NCBI RefSeq assembly: GCF_027942865.1 | Contig: NC_134520.1 | Coordinates: 1,920,501 to 1,984,500, forward strand | Direction of reading: 5' to 3' | Origin: Odontesthes bonariensis | Taxonomy: Eukaryota; Chordata; Actinopteri; Atheriniformes; Atherinopsidae | DNA length: 64,000 bases | Part shown: one piece after another, positions 44,501-54,575 of the stretch | Numbering within the stretch: the first letter of the stretch is position 1 | Layout of the letters: every line of letters begins with the position of its first letter | Translations under genes and position numbers: made by a program | Notes under the pieces: generated by a model | Databases searched by the model: none | Told to the model about the DNA's origin: nothing | The model's input: only the letters and a program-made list of their open reading frames with translations

Positions 44501-46658
44501 TCGGGGTGCCAGATGGCCTCAACAATGACCTCCTCTGTTCTCTGGCTGTCCCTTACTGGGGATTAATATGGAAAAAGGCTGAGACATCCTGCAAAGGTTA
44601 CACAATAACCTGCACTTACACAACTTCCTAACAACCAGCAACCTCTGGTAAACACGTCGAGCCACGGTTACATAACACCAACAGCAGAAAGTGTGGAGGG
44701 GCTGCCCTGACCTCTGGCTTTAGCTGCAAAGAGGAATGCATTTGTACTCACTGCTTCATTTTGTCATTCTGAGGTCCAAATCTGGGTCCTGTAGGCCCTC
44801 TCCTGGAAAAAAAGTGTTAATGAAGTCAAAGTTTGTGTGCTCTGCTCTCACAGTATTTCAATCGAATGTGTCACTGCTATCATCTTGGGCTGCAACCAAA
44901 ATATTTCTCCACAAACGATTTATCGATTGATTCGTCGCTCAATTAGCAGATTAGTCGTTCTGTTTATAAAATATCTAAAAAAAATATAATATAATTCCTT
45001 ACATCCCAACTTTTTTTTTTGACAATGCGAGAGTAGTTTGCGTAGCTCGACTCTTCTTACCACAAAATCTAGCATAGTTGCAACCATTCCTCACACAAAC
45101 TCACAGAAAAAAGTCCTCCTCCTCGTCGGAGTCCTCCTCCAGCAGGTTCCTCTGTAAAAGAGGAACAGATCGGTGGTCAGGAAAGGGACAGATCTGAAGT
45201 TTGGGAGTACTTTCTGCCTGAAAAACCTCAAGAATCGCCTTCAGTATGTCATTCGTTCTTTGGCTTTAGACAAAAACAGATTGAGGGATGTGGAGGGTGA
45301 TTTTGTTCAGGACACGAGTCTGTTACCAGCATCTCATCCGCTCTGAAGCCTAACAGAGCACGCTGGGCATCAAACTGGCTCCACTTCATTTCGCTCTCAA
45401 AAAAGGCCTATAGGTGCCATACTGATCAATAGAAGCCCCTTTTGGCTGTTTTCTGGAGGCAAAGCCAAACACAATATTAATCTACCAGCAGTATGATGAC
45501 TGTTCTGTGTGCCAAAGCCCAATCTTCTACTATTACTTACTCTAATCAGGACAACCAGGAGGCTGAGAACCCCAAAGTGAAAGTGAAAAACAGTCCTGGG
45601 ATCTTAAAGTAGAACATTCCTGCAGTGATCTCAACCATGTCCGAACTACTGATGGCTTTAATCAAGGCAGAATGTGCTCTGTATAAAACCACCCTATGCA
45701 TAGCAAATTAGTGCAGACAGCTGCGTTAGATTCTCACAGGAGCACACTGTAGAGTCTGTCTATCGTTTCACAGAAAGCAGTGGGTAGTTGGGACAGGCAA
45801 GTTAAAGTAATGTGGATCATCCAGTTCATAAGCTGGATTTCAGTAGTTTCAGTCATCATCGAGACATCATAACACCTGCCTCCAAAAAGATCAGACAGAA
45901 TGAGAACCTGTGGATACTCTGCTCTGCAACAGCTGCCCACCATCGCTGCGTCACCTCGGAGAGATTTTATACTCCTGTAAATTCAATGTCATCTGCAGAG
46001 AAGCTGCAGGAATGGTGGCCAGATGATCGTAAAGCACTTTATAAGTTGAGGCGCTAAAACTCCTGTGCAACCCCTCTCCGTCTTTCCAGAAGGACAGGAC
46101 ACACGAGGAGAACTGTTAGCAATTATCAGAGAGCAGGACAACAGGGAAAGCGTGGAAGGGAGAATGTTGTTATGCAACAGCTTTGATCCTGCGGTAACAC
46201 AACAGCGAGCAGGACCGCACAGAGGAAAACTGGTGTGAATGAAGTGACCAGCGAGAGGGAGGACAGGGGGAGGTGGAGGCTGGGATCATGATCTCTTTGA
46301 TGAGGGCCGTGGTAGAGTTCTCCACTACCGAGTCTACTAATTTGAACCTTTCGTCTCTTTTGTTTTCTTCCATGTTATACACCAACATTTGTTCTCGATT
46401 AAGATAAGCTGTAAGCAAAATGTGTCCCTGCACTCCAGTGTGCTTAAATCCCACAAGTACTGTTTAAAATAAATCAAGAGGCCTGTTTATTTCGTCCCCC
46501 TTTCTATCATCATGTATATTGGATTTCCTCATCCTGTTTCTTATTCTGCTTGCAAACCCAAATATTTCTGTGCCTCCCTGCCAGCGTCTTACCCTCTCAC
46601 TGCGGATGGATCCAGTGACCTCGTCATCGTTGAGGTGTCGTTTAAACTTGGGGGGCAT
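41526..46658 (-). CDS. vamp4: Vesicle-associated membrane protein 4 (R-SNARE)
   Basis: VAMP4 is the trans-Golgi/endosome R-SNARE. Coding exons in transcript order: 46658-46593, 45151-45105, 44802-44752, 43818-43718, 41897-41818, 41686-41635, 41551-41526; total 423 nt, 140 residues (human 141). It begins [17 protein letters not shown]. The dileucine plus acidic cluster ([15 protein letters not shown], residues 23-37) is the TGN-targeting signal known for this protein. The SNARE motif is at about residues 55-112, with the zero-layer arginine most likely Arg77 (KVIERGERL). The transmembrane anchor is at about 117-137, and the short lumenal tail ends VILRNR. The ATG is preceded in exon 2 by 36 bases of 5' UTR. 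The last exon encodes only eight complete residues plus a shared codon. Every junction keeps frame, so the gene looks intact. Confidence 0.96.
44880..44975. repeat. Possible degenerate hAT-type fragment
   Basis: The motif GGCTGCAACC followed by ACGATTTATCGATTGATT and a later GATTAGTCG resembles the terminus of a common vertebrate hAT-type repeat (GGGCTGCAACTAACGATTA). I see no matching opposite end, so this is a weak call in a vamp4 intron. Confidence 0.3.
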
Positions 46659-46796
46659 GTTGTCTTCAGGCTGCTCCTCCTGGTCTGGCTCCCTCTGTAG
46701 GACAAAGAAAGCAGGCAATCAGTGAGGTTCTGGGATATTGTGATGGAACTATATCACACACCTGCATCAGGTTTCAATAGTTCTGTTCCTCTAATT

Positions 46797-47020
46797 CAGG
46801 GATACCCACATCCAGTCCTCGAAGACCGCTGTCCTGCCGGGTTATAGATGTTTCCCCGCTTCAACACACCTGATTCAGGTGAAATGGACCTCTTCAAAAG
46901 ATTGTTAAGTTCTGCACAACCCTGCTGATGATGCATTGATCTAAATCAGGCGTTTGAAGCAGGGTAACGTCTAAAACCTGCAGGACAGCAGTCCTTGAGG
47001 ACCAGATGTGGGTATCCCTG
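46797..47020. mobile_element. hAT-type MITE in vamp4 intron 1
   Basis: The inverted ends are CAGGGATACCCACATC on the left and GATGTGGGTATCCCTG on the right; the complementarity extends inward through the CAGTCCT/AGGACTG-type region. The flanks carry an identical octamer CTCTAATT (46789-46796 and 47021-47028). It is 224 bases long with no coding capacity. The exact 8-base duplication indicates hAT transposition. Confidence 0.85.
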
Positions 47021-47676
47021 CTCTAATTCCTACGTCAAGGAATAAGGTTTCTTTTCTGTGTTGTTAGTTGATTTGTCAGGTTGACTTTGGCTCTGCGAAG
47101 TTATGCTAAAGCTAACTACAACATTTCTTTCAGTGGAGAGGTTGAGCATGGACAAGAGAACCCACTATATTTTTGTGCAGATCTGCATCACTTAAGGGGA
47201 AGACATGTGAAGCTATCTTCTGATACTATTTTCATTTGAAGTTCTTTCCCACAGAACAGATAGTGAGTCATCGTTGCTTCCCATGACACTTGGTAAAACA
47301 CAATAGTACATATGCTGTCCTTCCAAATATAGACCCTGGAGTCAGTCTTTGGTACGACATGTTCCAAAAACTTCTCGGCAGTACTGTAATCCCAAAGGGG
47401 CAGTACATCTGTCTGTTACTCATACACACACCCCACCTCTCACACCAACAATTCAACTTGTACCATTGAATCCGGTTAAGTCTGACACAGTGGCTTTCTC
47501 AGCGTCCTTTTCTGGCACACCGAATGGAAAAAGGCCTTTCAGCAGCCAAGAGAAGAGAGACAGTTCTACAGCAGTGATGAGACACAGAGGAAGAAAGAGA
47601 AGAAGCAAGTCTAACCTCTCAGGGTTACACAAGGAAGAATCTAGAAGAACTAGTCTATTTCAACTGGGGAATTTAA

Positions 47677-48090
47677 AGCAATACAATGTAACTTCTCAAA
47701 AAGCCCACTCTGGAGCTCCCCCTACAGGCTTGGAGGTGATGTACGGTTACACTGTCGTAAATACAACACCCTTTCACTTTCACGTTTGTTGACGAACCGG
47801 CGAGGAGTCAGAAGGTGCAAGCTATGTCGACCGAGAAGGTAAGAGTAATCAAATGTACCTTGGAGCGTGAGAGGGGTCTATTTGTTTTGGCGGTAGGTGT
47901 GCCAGAAAGCAAGTCGAAGTACTTCCGCTCAGCTCCCGGGCCGCTCCAGCAAAGTTACATAGCGCAGTTATTCCAACTCAGACCCCCGAAGGGCATAGGA
48001 GACAGGCCAATTGTAATATTAAAACTCATTCTAGCCGCACAATTTTTTTCAAGCTGTTATTTTAAGGTAGAAATGTTACATAGTATTGCT
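47677..48090. mobile_element. TTAA-bounded MITE in vamp4 intron 1
   Basis: This is bounded by TTAA at 47673-47676 and 48091-48094. The left end reads AGCAATACAATGTAACTTCT; the right end read inward on the other strand reads AGCAATACTATGTAACATTT. It is 414 bases long with no coding capacity I recognise. The frame at 47349-47792 crosses its left boundary, so it is not a real gene. Confidence 0.72.
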
Positions 48091-48684
48091 TTAAAGGTAC
48101 AATCCATGAAGTATTTTTTTTATTCAGGCTGTGATTCATTACACAAGCAGAGAAACATTGTGATGTCAGAGTTGCACAACTGAGCTGTGTAAACTTCCTG
48201 AGGACAACCACAAGAAAAAAGCCGGTCATTGATAACCGCAGGGAAACCTGGATTGTAACTTTTAGTTACCGGAAAGCGACAAAGGGAACACATATGTTTT
48301 TATCAAGTCTTGTGTTCACTGGGTTAAAGGAAGCTTTTACAGCTTACTCCCCTTAAAGACTCTTTAAAGAGCAAGTGCTGGAAATTAAACTGACATCCGA
48401 TCTGCGCAGTTACCTGGAGTTCTAATTAACGTTATATCACAGCCTGTTACTATTATAGGTGCTCGAGCCGTTTGCTAATTTAATCTTAGCCAAAGATATC
48501 TGAGAATGTTGTCCACCACATACAACTCATTCAAGAGTAACACAAAAATAACGCATGTAAAAGCAGGCACCGAAGTAAACGCTAAAATACTGTTAATATT
48601 AATAGCAACGAAATAAATCCGGCCCCTTCACTACCCACCTAAGCTAATCTATGCTAAGCTAAGGATGCTAACGAGACTAGCTAC

Positions 48685-48790
48685 CTGCTGTTCGCCTCAA
48701 GATCCGGTGCTCGACGCAGCTGAACTCCTTCAGACAGAGACTCCGGAATAAATACTGAGATGACGCCGTTCAAAATGGCTTTACTGGTCT
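48685..48790 (-). promoter_or_regulatory. vamp4: Candidate non-coding first exon and promoter of vamp4
   Basis: vamp4 coding exon 2 opens at a splice acceptor (first exon base 46694), so an upstream exon must exist. A good donor on the - strand (GGCGAACAGCAG before GTAGCT) ends at 48685, in a CpG-containing block. The 5' edge is not visible; the LINE insertion begins at 48912, a little over 100 bases upstream of the edge I chose. Confidence 0.5.
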
Positions 48791-48911
48791 GATCGATTAG
48801 TTTTAAAGGCTATACCGGACGAGGAGACACTATAATCATTGTTGATGCAAACAATCCTCTTGTCTTTCCGTCTAAATCAGCTGACCAGGAAGTCAACACA
48901 CACAGCTGGAT

Positions 48912-51261
48912 TTTTTTTTTTTTTTTTTATAAACTTTATTGAAAAATTGGTTATTACAAATTCAAAAAACAGTTAGGTATTCATAGTATTACATTCATAT
49001 ATTGTTAAATTCAAAGAACATTACAATGCCAGGGGTCACAGTGTTCAAAATAATATATAAGCTTTGTTAAGTTAGTCCAGTAAAATATTATATAAAATGC
49101 ATAGCTCAGTGGTCTTGATGGCTTTTTTGTTTGAAGAATATTGGATTGTTGTAAAGTATTGCTTGAGTTCCTTCTCAAAAATTAAAAATGATGGATTGTG
49201 ATTAGAGAATTTGGATTTGTGTATGTGGTATTTTGCAAGTAGAGTAAGCAAGTTGATGAGGTAATAATGATCTTTGTTGATCGCAGGATAGGAGTGGAAC
49301 CCAAACAGCACATTCACATATGAAAGAGACACATCAGACAAGACATTCAGGGAAATAAATGTACAAACATCTTGCCAGAAAACACATGAAACAGGGCAGG
49401 ACCAGAACAGATGATAAAGATCTTCTTCACCTTGGTTGCAGAATGAACAGTCCACAGCAATGTCTTTTTTGTATCTACATAAAAATAATTTACAGGGATA
49501 AAATCTATGAATCATTTTAAAAGAAACTTCTTTAATCTTGTTTGTAATCAGAAATTTAAAAGGAAGGCACCAGATTCTTTTCCAGTTCAAGTCTGAAGTA
49601 AGGCTATTCCAGTGAGAAACTACATTTGGAACAGAGATTAAGTCTTTTTGAAATAAAGCACGTATATTACAGTTGTTATTACTCTTCTTCGTAGAAAAAC
49701 AAATCTGACCAACAGTAGTGACAGCAGGGTCTAATTCCAAAAAAGACAGTTCAGATGTAATGGAGCTTTTAAGTAGCATAATCACACCAGACGGAACAGC
49801 GTCAAAAACAATAGCATATTCCTTTGGCGAAATGGGGATACTGTATTTGTTGAGAAATTCAGAGTAAGACATTAAAAAGCCATTAGAGTTGAGAAGCTGC
49901 TTGACTAAATAAATACCATGGTCAAACCAGTTTTCCAAAAATAAAGATTTTCTTTTGTATAATATATCTCTATTGTTCCAGATATAATATCTGTGAGGTG
50001 AGAAATTGTGCTTATAAATTAAAGACCAAGAAAGAAGCATTTGTTTATGGAAATTAGAAAGCTTTAGAGGAATCTTTTCAATGCTGTAGTTGCAAAGTAA
50101 AATAAATTTAAGGCCACCAAGTTTAGAAAATAGGAAGTTTGGGATAAAGTTCCATGTTGAGGATGGGTTTTTAAGAAATTGTTTTATCCAATTTATTTTG
50201 AAGGTATTATTTGGGGTTGAAAAATCAAGAAAATTCATTCCACCGTGTTCATACGAGTTCCTTAGAACTGACTTCCTAATATAATGAATCCTATTTCTCC
50301 ATACAAATTTACATAGCATATTATCAACTGCTTCAGCGGTCTGTTTGTTCACATCAAGAGACAGGCCAGCATAAGTCAAACGGGAAATGCCTTCTACTTT
50401 GGATAGCAGGATTCTTCCTCTAATCGACAGGTCTCTTTGGAGCCATGAATTCAGCTTTTTCTGTACCTTACTTATAATGGGGTTGAAATTCAGACAGCAT
50501 CTAGTATTTTGATTTTTGTTAATTGTTACGCCGAGATAGGTTACAGAATCTTTCACAGGAATGTTAGAGATGGAGGATACATTACAATTTTTGAGAGCTA
50601 ACAGTTCACATTTACTGATGTTTAAGCAGAGCCCAGAGGCATTAGAAAAAGACTTAATTATGTCAACAGCTACTGAAACTTGAGAAGCATCCTTTAAAAA
50701 TAAAGTGGTGTCATCAGCCAGCTGACTAATTATGATTTCCTTTTCAGCTATAGTAATGCCTTTGAGGTGGCTGAGTTTAATAAAATCTGAAAGTAGTTGA
50801 GTGCAAATTAGGAACAAGTACGGTGAGACCGGGCAGCCTTGTCTAACACCACGCTCTAGGTTAAACCTGGGAGATGTGCCTGCATGTAGTTTAATTGAAC
50901 AGTTAGCATTATTATACATGGTCTTGATGGCTGCACAGAAGTAAGGACCGAAACCGAATTTTTTTAGGGCTTGAAACATAAAATTATGTTCGATGGTATC
51001 AAAAGCTTTCCTAAAATCTAAGAACAAAATTAAGCTGTTATCATTGCAAAGATCAGCATAATCGATAAGGTCTAGTACAAGCCTGATGTTATTAGCTATA
51101 TGTCTATGTCTCATGAAACCACTTTGTGTTTCATCAATAATGTGATCTAAAACAGATTTCATTCTAATAGCAAAAATTCGAGCTAAAATTTTGTAGTCAT
51201 TGTTAAGAAGGCAGATCGGTCTCCAATTATCAATCAAGAGAGGATCTTTTTTCGGCTTTGG
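48912..51261 (-). mobile_element. 5'-truncated LINE (L1/Tx1-like) with open reverse-transcriptase frame
   Basis: A 2350-base insertion flanked by a 13-base duplication CACACAGCTGGAT (48899-48911 and 51262-51274). On the - strand it ends with AATAAAGTTTATA and a poly(A) tail of about 17, as expected of target-primed retrotransposition. The frame is open for about 730 residues, to 49072. Visible are PKPKKDP and NWRPICLLN near the start, the LDFRKAFD catalytic-aspartate block, GVRQGCPVSPYLF, LADDTTLF (the YADD-type box), and a C-terminal Cys/His cluster (CSFCN...HLFWSC). The endonuclease and ORF1 are missing, so the copy cannot be autonomous. The ATG of the open frame (51303) lies in flanking DNA, not in the element. 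The open frame and intact duplication suggest a young insertion. Clade assignment is by motif style only. Confidence 0.88.
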
Positions 51262-51274
51262 CACACAGCTGGAT

Positions 51275-53330
51275 GAGGAGAGACTGCTGCAGATGTTTGG
51301 CATCGTGGGAAAATATTCTTCTTTGATGTACTTTTACAGTCTTTTGTCGCAATTTAAATGGTCACACGTAAGCACATTGAACATGAGTGGTACATTTAAA
51401 TGAACTAAACTTAAAACAAAAATGTTTAATTATATATCTAAATCGTTCAGTCTAAGAGTGAAAATGTACTTGCAGTTTCTTTTTTTTCAGGCAGTCTTAG
51501 AATATTTTCTTCTAGGATAAATGTTTCTTTCTTTCATGAATATGACATGCGTTCTGTGTTACTCCCAATTAAGTTTCAAATTCACTCAAATCTGGTGGAC
51601 ACAAGAGGGGATCGTGTGAAGAGTAACTGGTAAATTCAGTTTTAGGTACTTACAAACTCTAATTTCTCATTGGAACCAGTAATCCCACAGATATTTGTGA
51701 ACATGGTGTAGGTTCTATTCTTTTATGAAATGTAATTCCACAGACATATTATTTTTATATGACCTTAAAGGTTGGGTAGGGGATCTTTTTCTGGAACATT
51801 TTTTTACATATTGCTTGAAATACTCTTCACACCCCCATTGCAACCAATTAATTAAAAGTTTTGACACAAATATGAAAAGTTTTAGTGGCCTCTAGAACGT
51901 ACAATCTAGGAAAAACACTATCCAATCATACTGAACGGACCGTTCACAATGATTGGATTCTGATGCTGTCTATCAAACTGCAATCTGCTCCTCCCTCCCC
52001 CTCCTTCCCCCTGTGCGCGTACCCTGCCCCGTGAACGAAGCTTGGCAGGAAGCTAAACTAGAGCCAGCTTGGCTAGCACCTAGCATTATTAAACGTATAG
52101 TTAGCATATACTAAATACTAAATACGGCAACGATCGATGCTTGCTGTCAGAACAGCGCTCGTGCACCTTCGTGCTCGTGCGCGTTCATGGACTCTAGAGG
52201 CGTGCCTTCGGGGGGAAAGTGAAGAAAAGGGTTGGGACTTTTTACCTGTGTATTTTCAAAATGCAGCTTTGCTGGACTCAAAATCCAGGATCTCCTACCC
52301 TACCTTTAAGTGGAAGAAAATACATTTACAAAATCATATGGAGTCTCCCTTTCTGTTTCCTCTAAAGAATGGAAAAAATCTATTAGGATATTATAGAAAA
52401 CTTCTAAAAGTTGAATGCATATCTATGCAGAGCCCTCAGTTATATAATATCTGGCAACCACATCCCAGTTTGGGAGGAAGAAACCACCTCTATCTTTAAG
52501 ATTGGTTGAAATAATATCCTTTCTGATAAAGCCCACAGTTGGTGCTAACTCAGGTGACCCTGAACCACCTCTAAGTTACGATGCTATAGGGTCCAGGCTC
52601 TTGGCAGACCTCACACTATCCACTGAGCACCTACTGTATATTCTATCTCTCAATCTAAAAACCATGTGTGTGTCATTAATACACGTCACCAGCTCTGTGT
52701 CTCTTCTCTGTAGTTCTTATTTTTCTCTCCCTGTGGGAATCTGTGGCCTCCAAAGCTGATACTTTCAGGTCTGCAGTCACTGGCCCAACCAGCAACAGGC
52801 AAACTCTGTTAATAGGCTACTTGTAGTTCTCGATAAGAGTCGCGACTGCCCGTTTGCTACAGAGAGGTTGCTTCATGTTAAAACTGAGTTTTCCCTTCCC
52901 GCTGATGTCGCTCAGTTAGATCTACTGGGTTTCTTTATGTGGAGTGGATATCTGCCATATACAGGCTGTTGAATTAAAAGGAATTATTGTTAGAAATATG
53001 ATACAAATTTGCATAAAATTGAAGCGCGTATGTAACCTGATTGTCATTGCTAAAAAGGCTAATTCGTAGATGTAGATTTATTTCATGCCGGTCACTGTCT
53101 TTAAGAGTAATAAACGAGTTAGGAAATGGCAAGAAGGCAGCGAAGACTATCAAAAAACGTCATTTATTCATCAATCTCTGAGCATGTCTCCATTTTATTT
53201 TGATCCATTTATTTGTTGTCCCCTTTTTAGTGTCATTTTTTTGCTCAGTTTGTGCAAAATTAGAAGTTCTGTTGAACTCCGTTTGATCTGAAAATTCGAA
53301 ACGTTAGTGTCTTCTTCGCCTGTAGGAGGC
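51275..53330. other. Spacer between the LINE and rangrf
   Basis: No gene is recognised. It contains the TTAA-bounded element at 51769-52305. The rest (52310-53330) has short open frames without recognisable domains. Confidence 0.45.
51769..52305. mobile_element. TTAA-bounded MITE
   Basis: This is bounded by TTAA at 51765-51768 and 52306-52309. The left end reads AGGTTGGGTAGGGGATC and the right end read inward on the other strand AGGTAGGGTAGGAGATC. It is 537 bases long and non-coding. The frame at 52137-52499 crosses its right boundary and is not a gene. Confidence 0.72.
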
Positions 53331-53339
53331 GGCAGACCG

Positions 53340-53419
53340 TTTATCGCAGCCATCCTGGACGGAATTTAAGAGAAGAAGAAGAAGAAGAAAGTCTTGAGGA
53401 AGAAGGCGCATGTGAAGCG
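53340..53419 (+). promoter_or_regulatory. rangrf: Candidate non-coding first exon of rangrf
   Basis: A good acceptor (TCTCTCCGCAG, ending 53581) precedes the rangrf start codon by 23 bases, so a 5' UTR exon is likely. A donor at 53420-53421 (GAAGCG before GTAAAT) fits, giving a 162-base intron. An (AAG)n run is at about 53372-53391. The 5' edge is a guess. Confidence 0.4.
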
Positions 53420-53604
53420 GTAAATGCAAAGTTGGAAAGCTTATCGGTGGGTTTGCGGATATTTTTTACGGGTTTACGTGTTTTTGTGTTTATTTGAACC
53501 ATCATTGGAACTTATTTCTGTAATCCTGTGATGTCTAGGCGCAGGTTGTCACGAACAGTTCCTGTTTCTATCTCTCCGCAGCTGTCGACAGGCTCCACAG
53601 AGAG

Positions 53605-54174
53605 ATGCAGAGTGCTCCCCAGGCTCGTCCTCTTTTTGGGGGGGCTCTGTCAGCTGTGATCCCCCACAGCGCCACGGACATCAGCGAGCTGAGGGAGATC
53701 CCCGACAACCAGGAGGTGTTCGCCCACGCTCACACCGACCAGAGCCTGATCGTGGAGCTGCTGGAGTACCAGGCTCAGGTGTCCGACCAGGATGCAGCCA
53801 GGTACCACTTTGAGGACATCGCAGGCAGTAACAAAGCCTCGGAGCCAGGTGCTTTCGAAGTGACCGGCGTCGTGGCTTTCCCCAAACCCGAGCTGTCGCT
53901 GTTAGAGTGCAGCTGTGCTTGGATGTTGACGGGGACACAGCGTGTGTCCAAGTTCAACGAAGAAGCGAGGGATAACGTGACCATTCACCTGGGTCTGTTC
54001 CGCCTGCCGCAGTTCTCCACAGACGTTCTGATAACGTTCAATGACCCGCAGCTTATCAGCCCCGACAGCAGCAGTGCCTTTTCGGTGCAGACGCACAGAG
54101 AGCCGTGGACCGTGCAGGAGTTCCAGCGCCTGCTGCAGACTCTGACTCTGCACAACCCTGGGCTGTTTGGGTAG
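53605..54174 (+). CDS. rangrf: Ran guanine nucleotide release factor (MOG1)
   Basis: MOG1 binds Ran and releases its nucleotide, supporting nuclear transport; in mammals it also promotes cell-surface delivery of the cardiac sodium channel Nav1.5. The frame is 189 residues (human 186) with start MQSAPQARPLFGGALSAV. Family motifs in order: RPLFGGALSAVIP, DISELREIPDNQEVF, TDQSLIVELLEYQA, ARYHFEDIAG, the DNVTIHLGLFRLPQFSTDVLITFNDP core and the C-terminal LLQTLTLHNPGLFG. All coding sequence is in one exon; the mammalian gene, as I recall, has introns in the coding region. The frame is intact, so if it is a retrocopy it appears functional. It lies between vamp4 and itpa, unlike in humans. Start chosen as the first in-frame ATG after the acceptor. 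Confidence 0.93.
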   Translation: MQSAPQARPLFGGALSAVIPHSATDISELREIPDNQEVFAHAHTDQSLIVELLEYQAQVSDQDAARYHFEDIAGSNKASEPGAFEVTGVVAFPKPELSLLECSCAWMLTGTQRVSKFNEEARDNVTIHLGLFRLPQFSTDVLITFNDPQLISPDSSSAFSVQTHREPWTVQEFQRLLQTLTLHNPGLFG

Positions 54175-54569
54175 AACTCCAGCTTCCACTTTGTGTGACT
54201 ACCCCTGAGAACGTTTAGGCTATCTCTTACACACACATGCACATTGTAATAAGTATATAATAAGACCAGTTTGTTGTTTTTACTGAGGAGAATCAGTCTA
54301 CTGGTATGGCTTAGGTCTCAACCCCGAATGTAGGAGGAAGTAGTGCTCCTGGTGCATAGGAATATATGTTCTTTTCTTCACTGGTTGTTAAGAAAAACTG
54401 AAACCAAGTATCTCATGAAGTTGTCATAAGTTAGTCATAAATGACCTGGACATATGCAGAGCTTGGCTTGTACTGTGGGGCAGTATTCTACAGTAACTCC
54501 CAGAATAGTTCAAATTAATGCTCATTTGAATGCACTTCTCTTGCATGTTCAGTGTCACTTAAAGATCAA

Positions 54570-54575
54570 ATTAAA
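54570..54575 (+). terminator. rangrf: Possible poly(A) signal of rangrf
   Basis: ATTAAA, about 400 bases after the rangrf stop codon. Canonical AATAAA occurs only further on (about 55971 and 56327), so the real 3' end is unresolved. Confidence 0.3.

Noticed and set aside
47349-48183. 147- and 122-codon + strand frames in vamp4 intron 1
   Set aside because: The first crosses the left edge of a TTAA-bounded MITE and the second crosses its right edge. No homology is recognised.
49072-51303. Host gene encoding a 743-residue protein
   Set aside because: Reverse-transcriptase motifs, a poly(A) tail and a 13-base target duplication show a LINE insertion.
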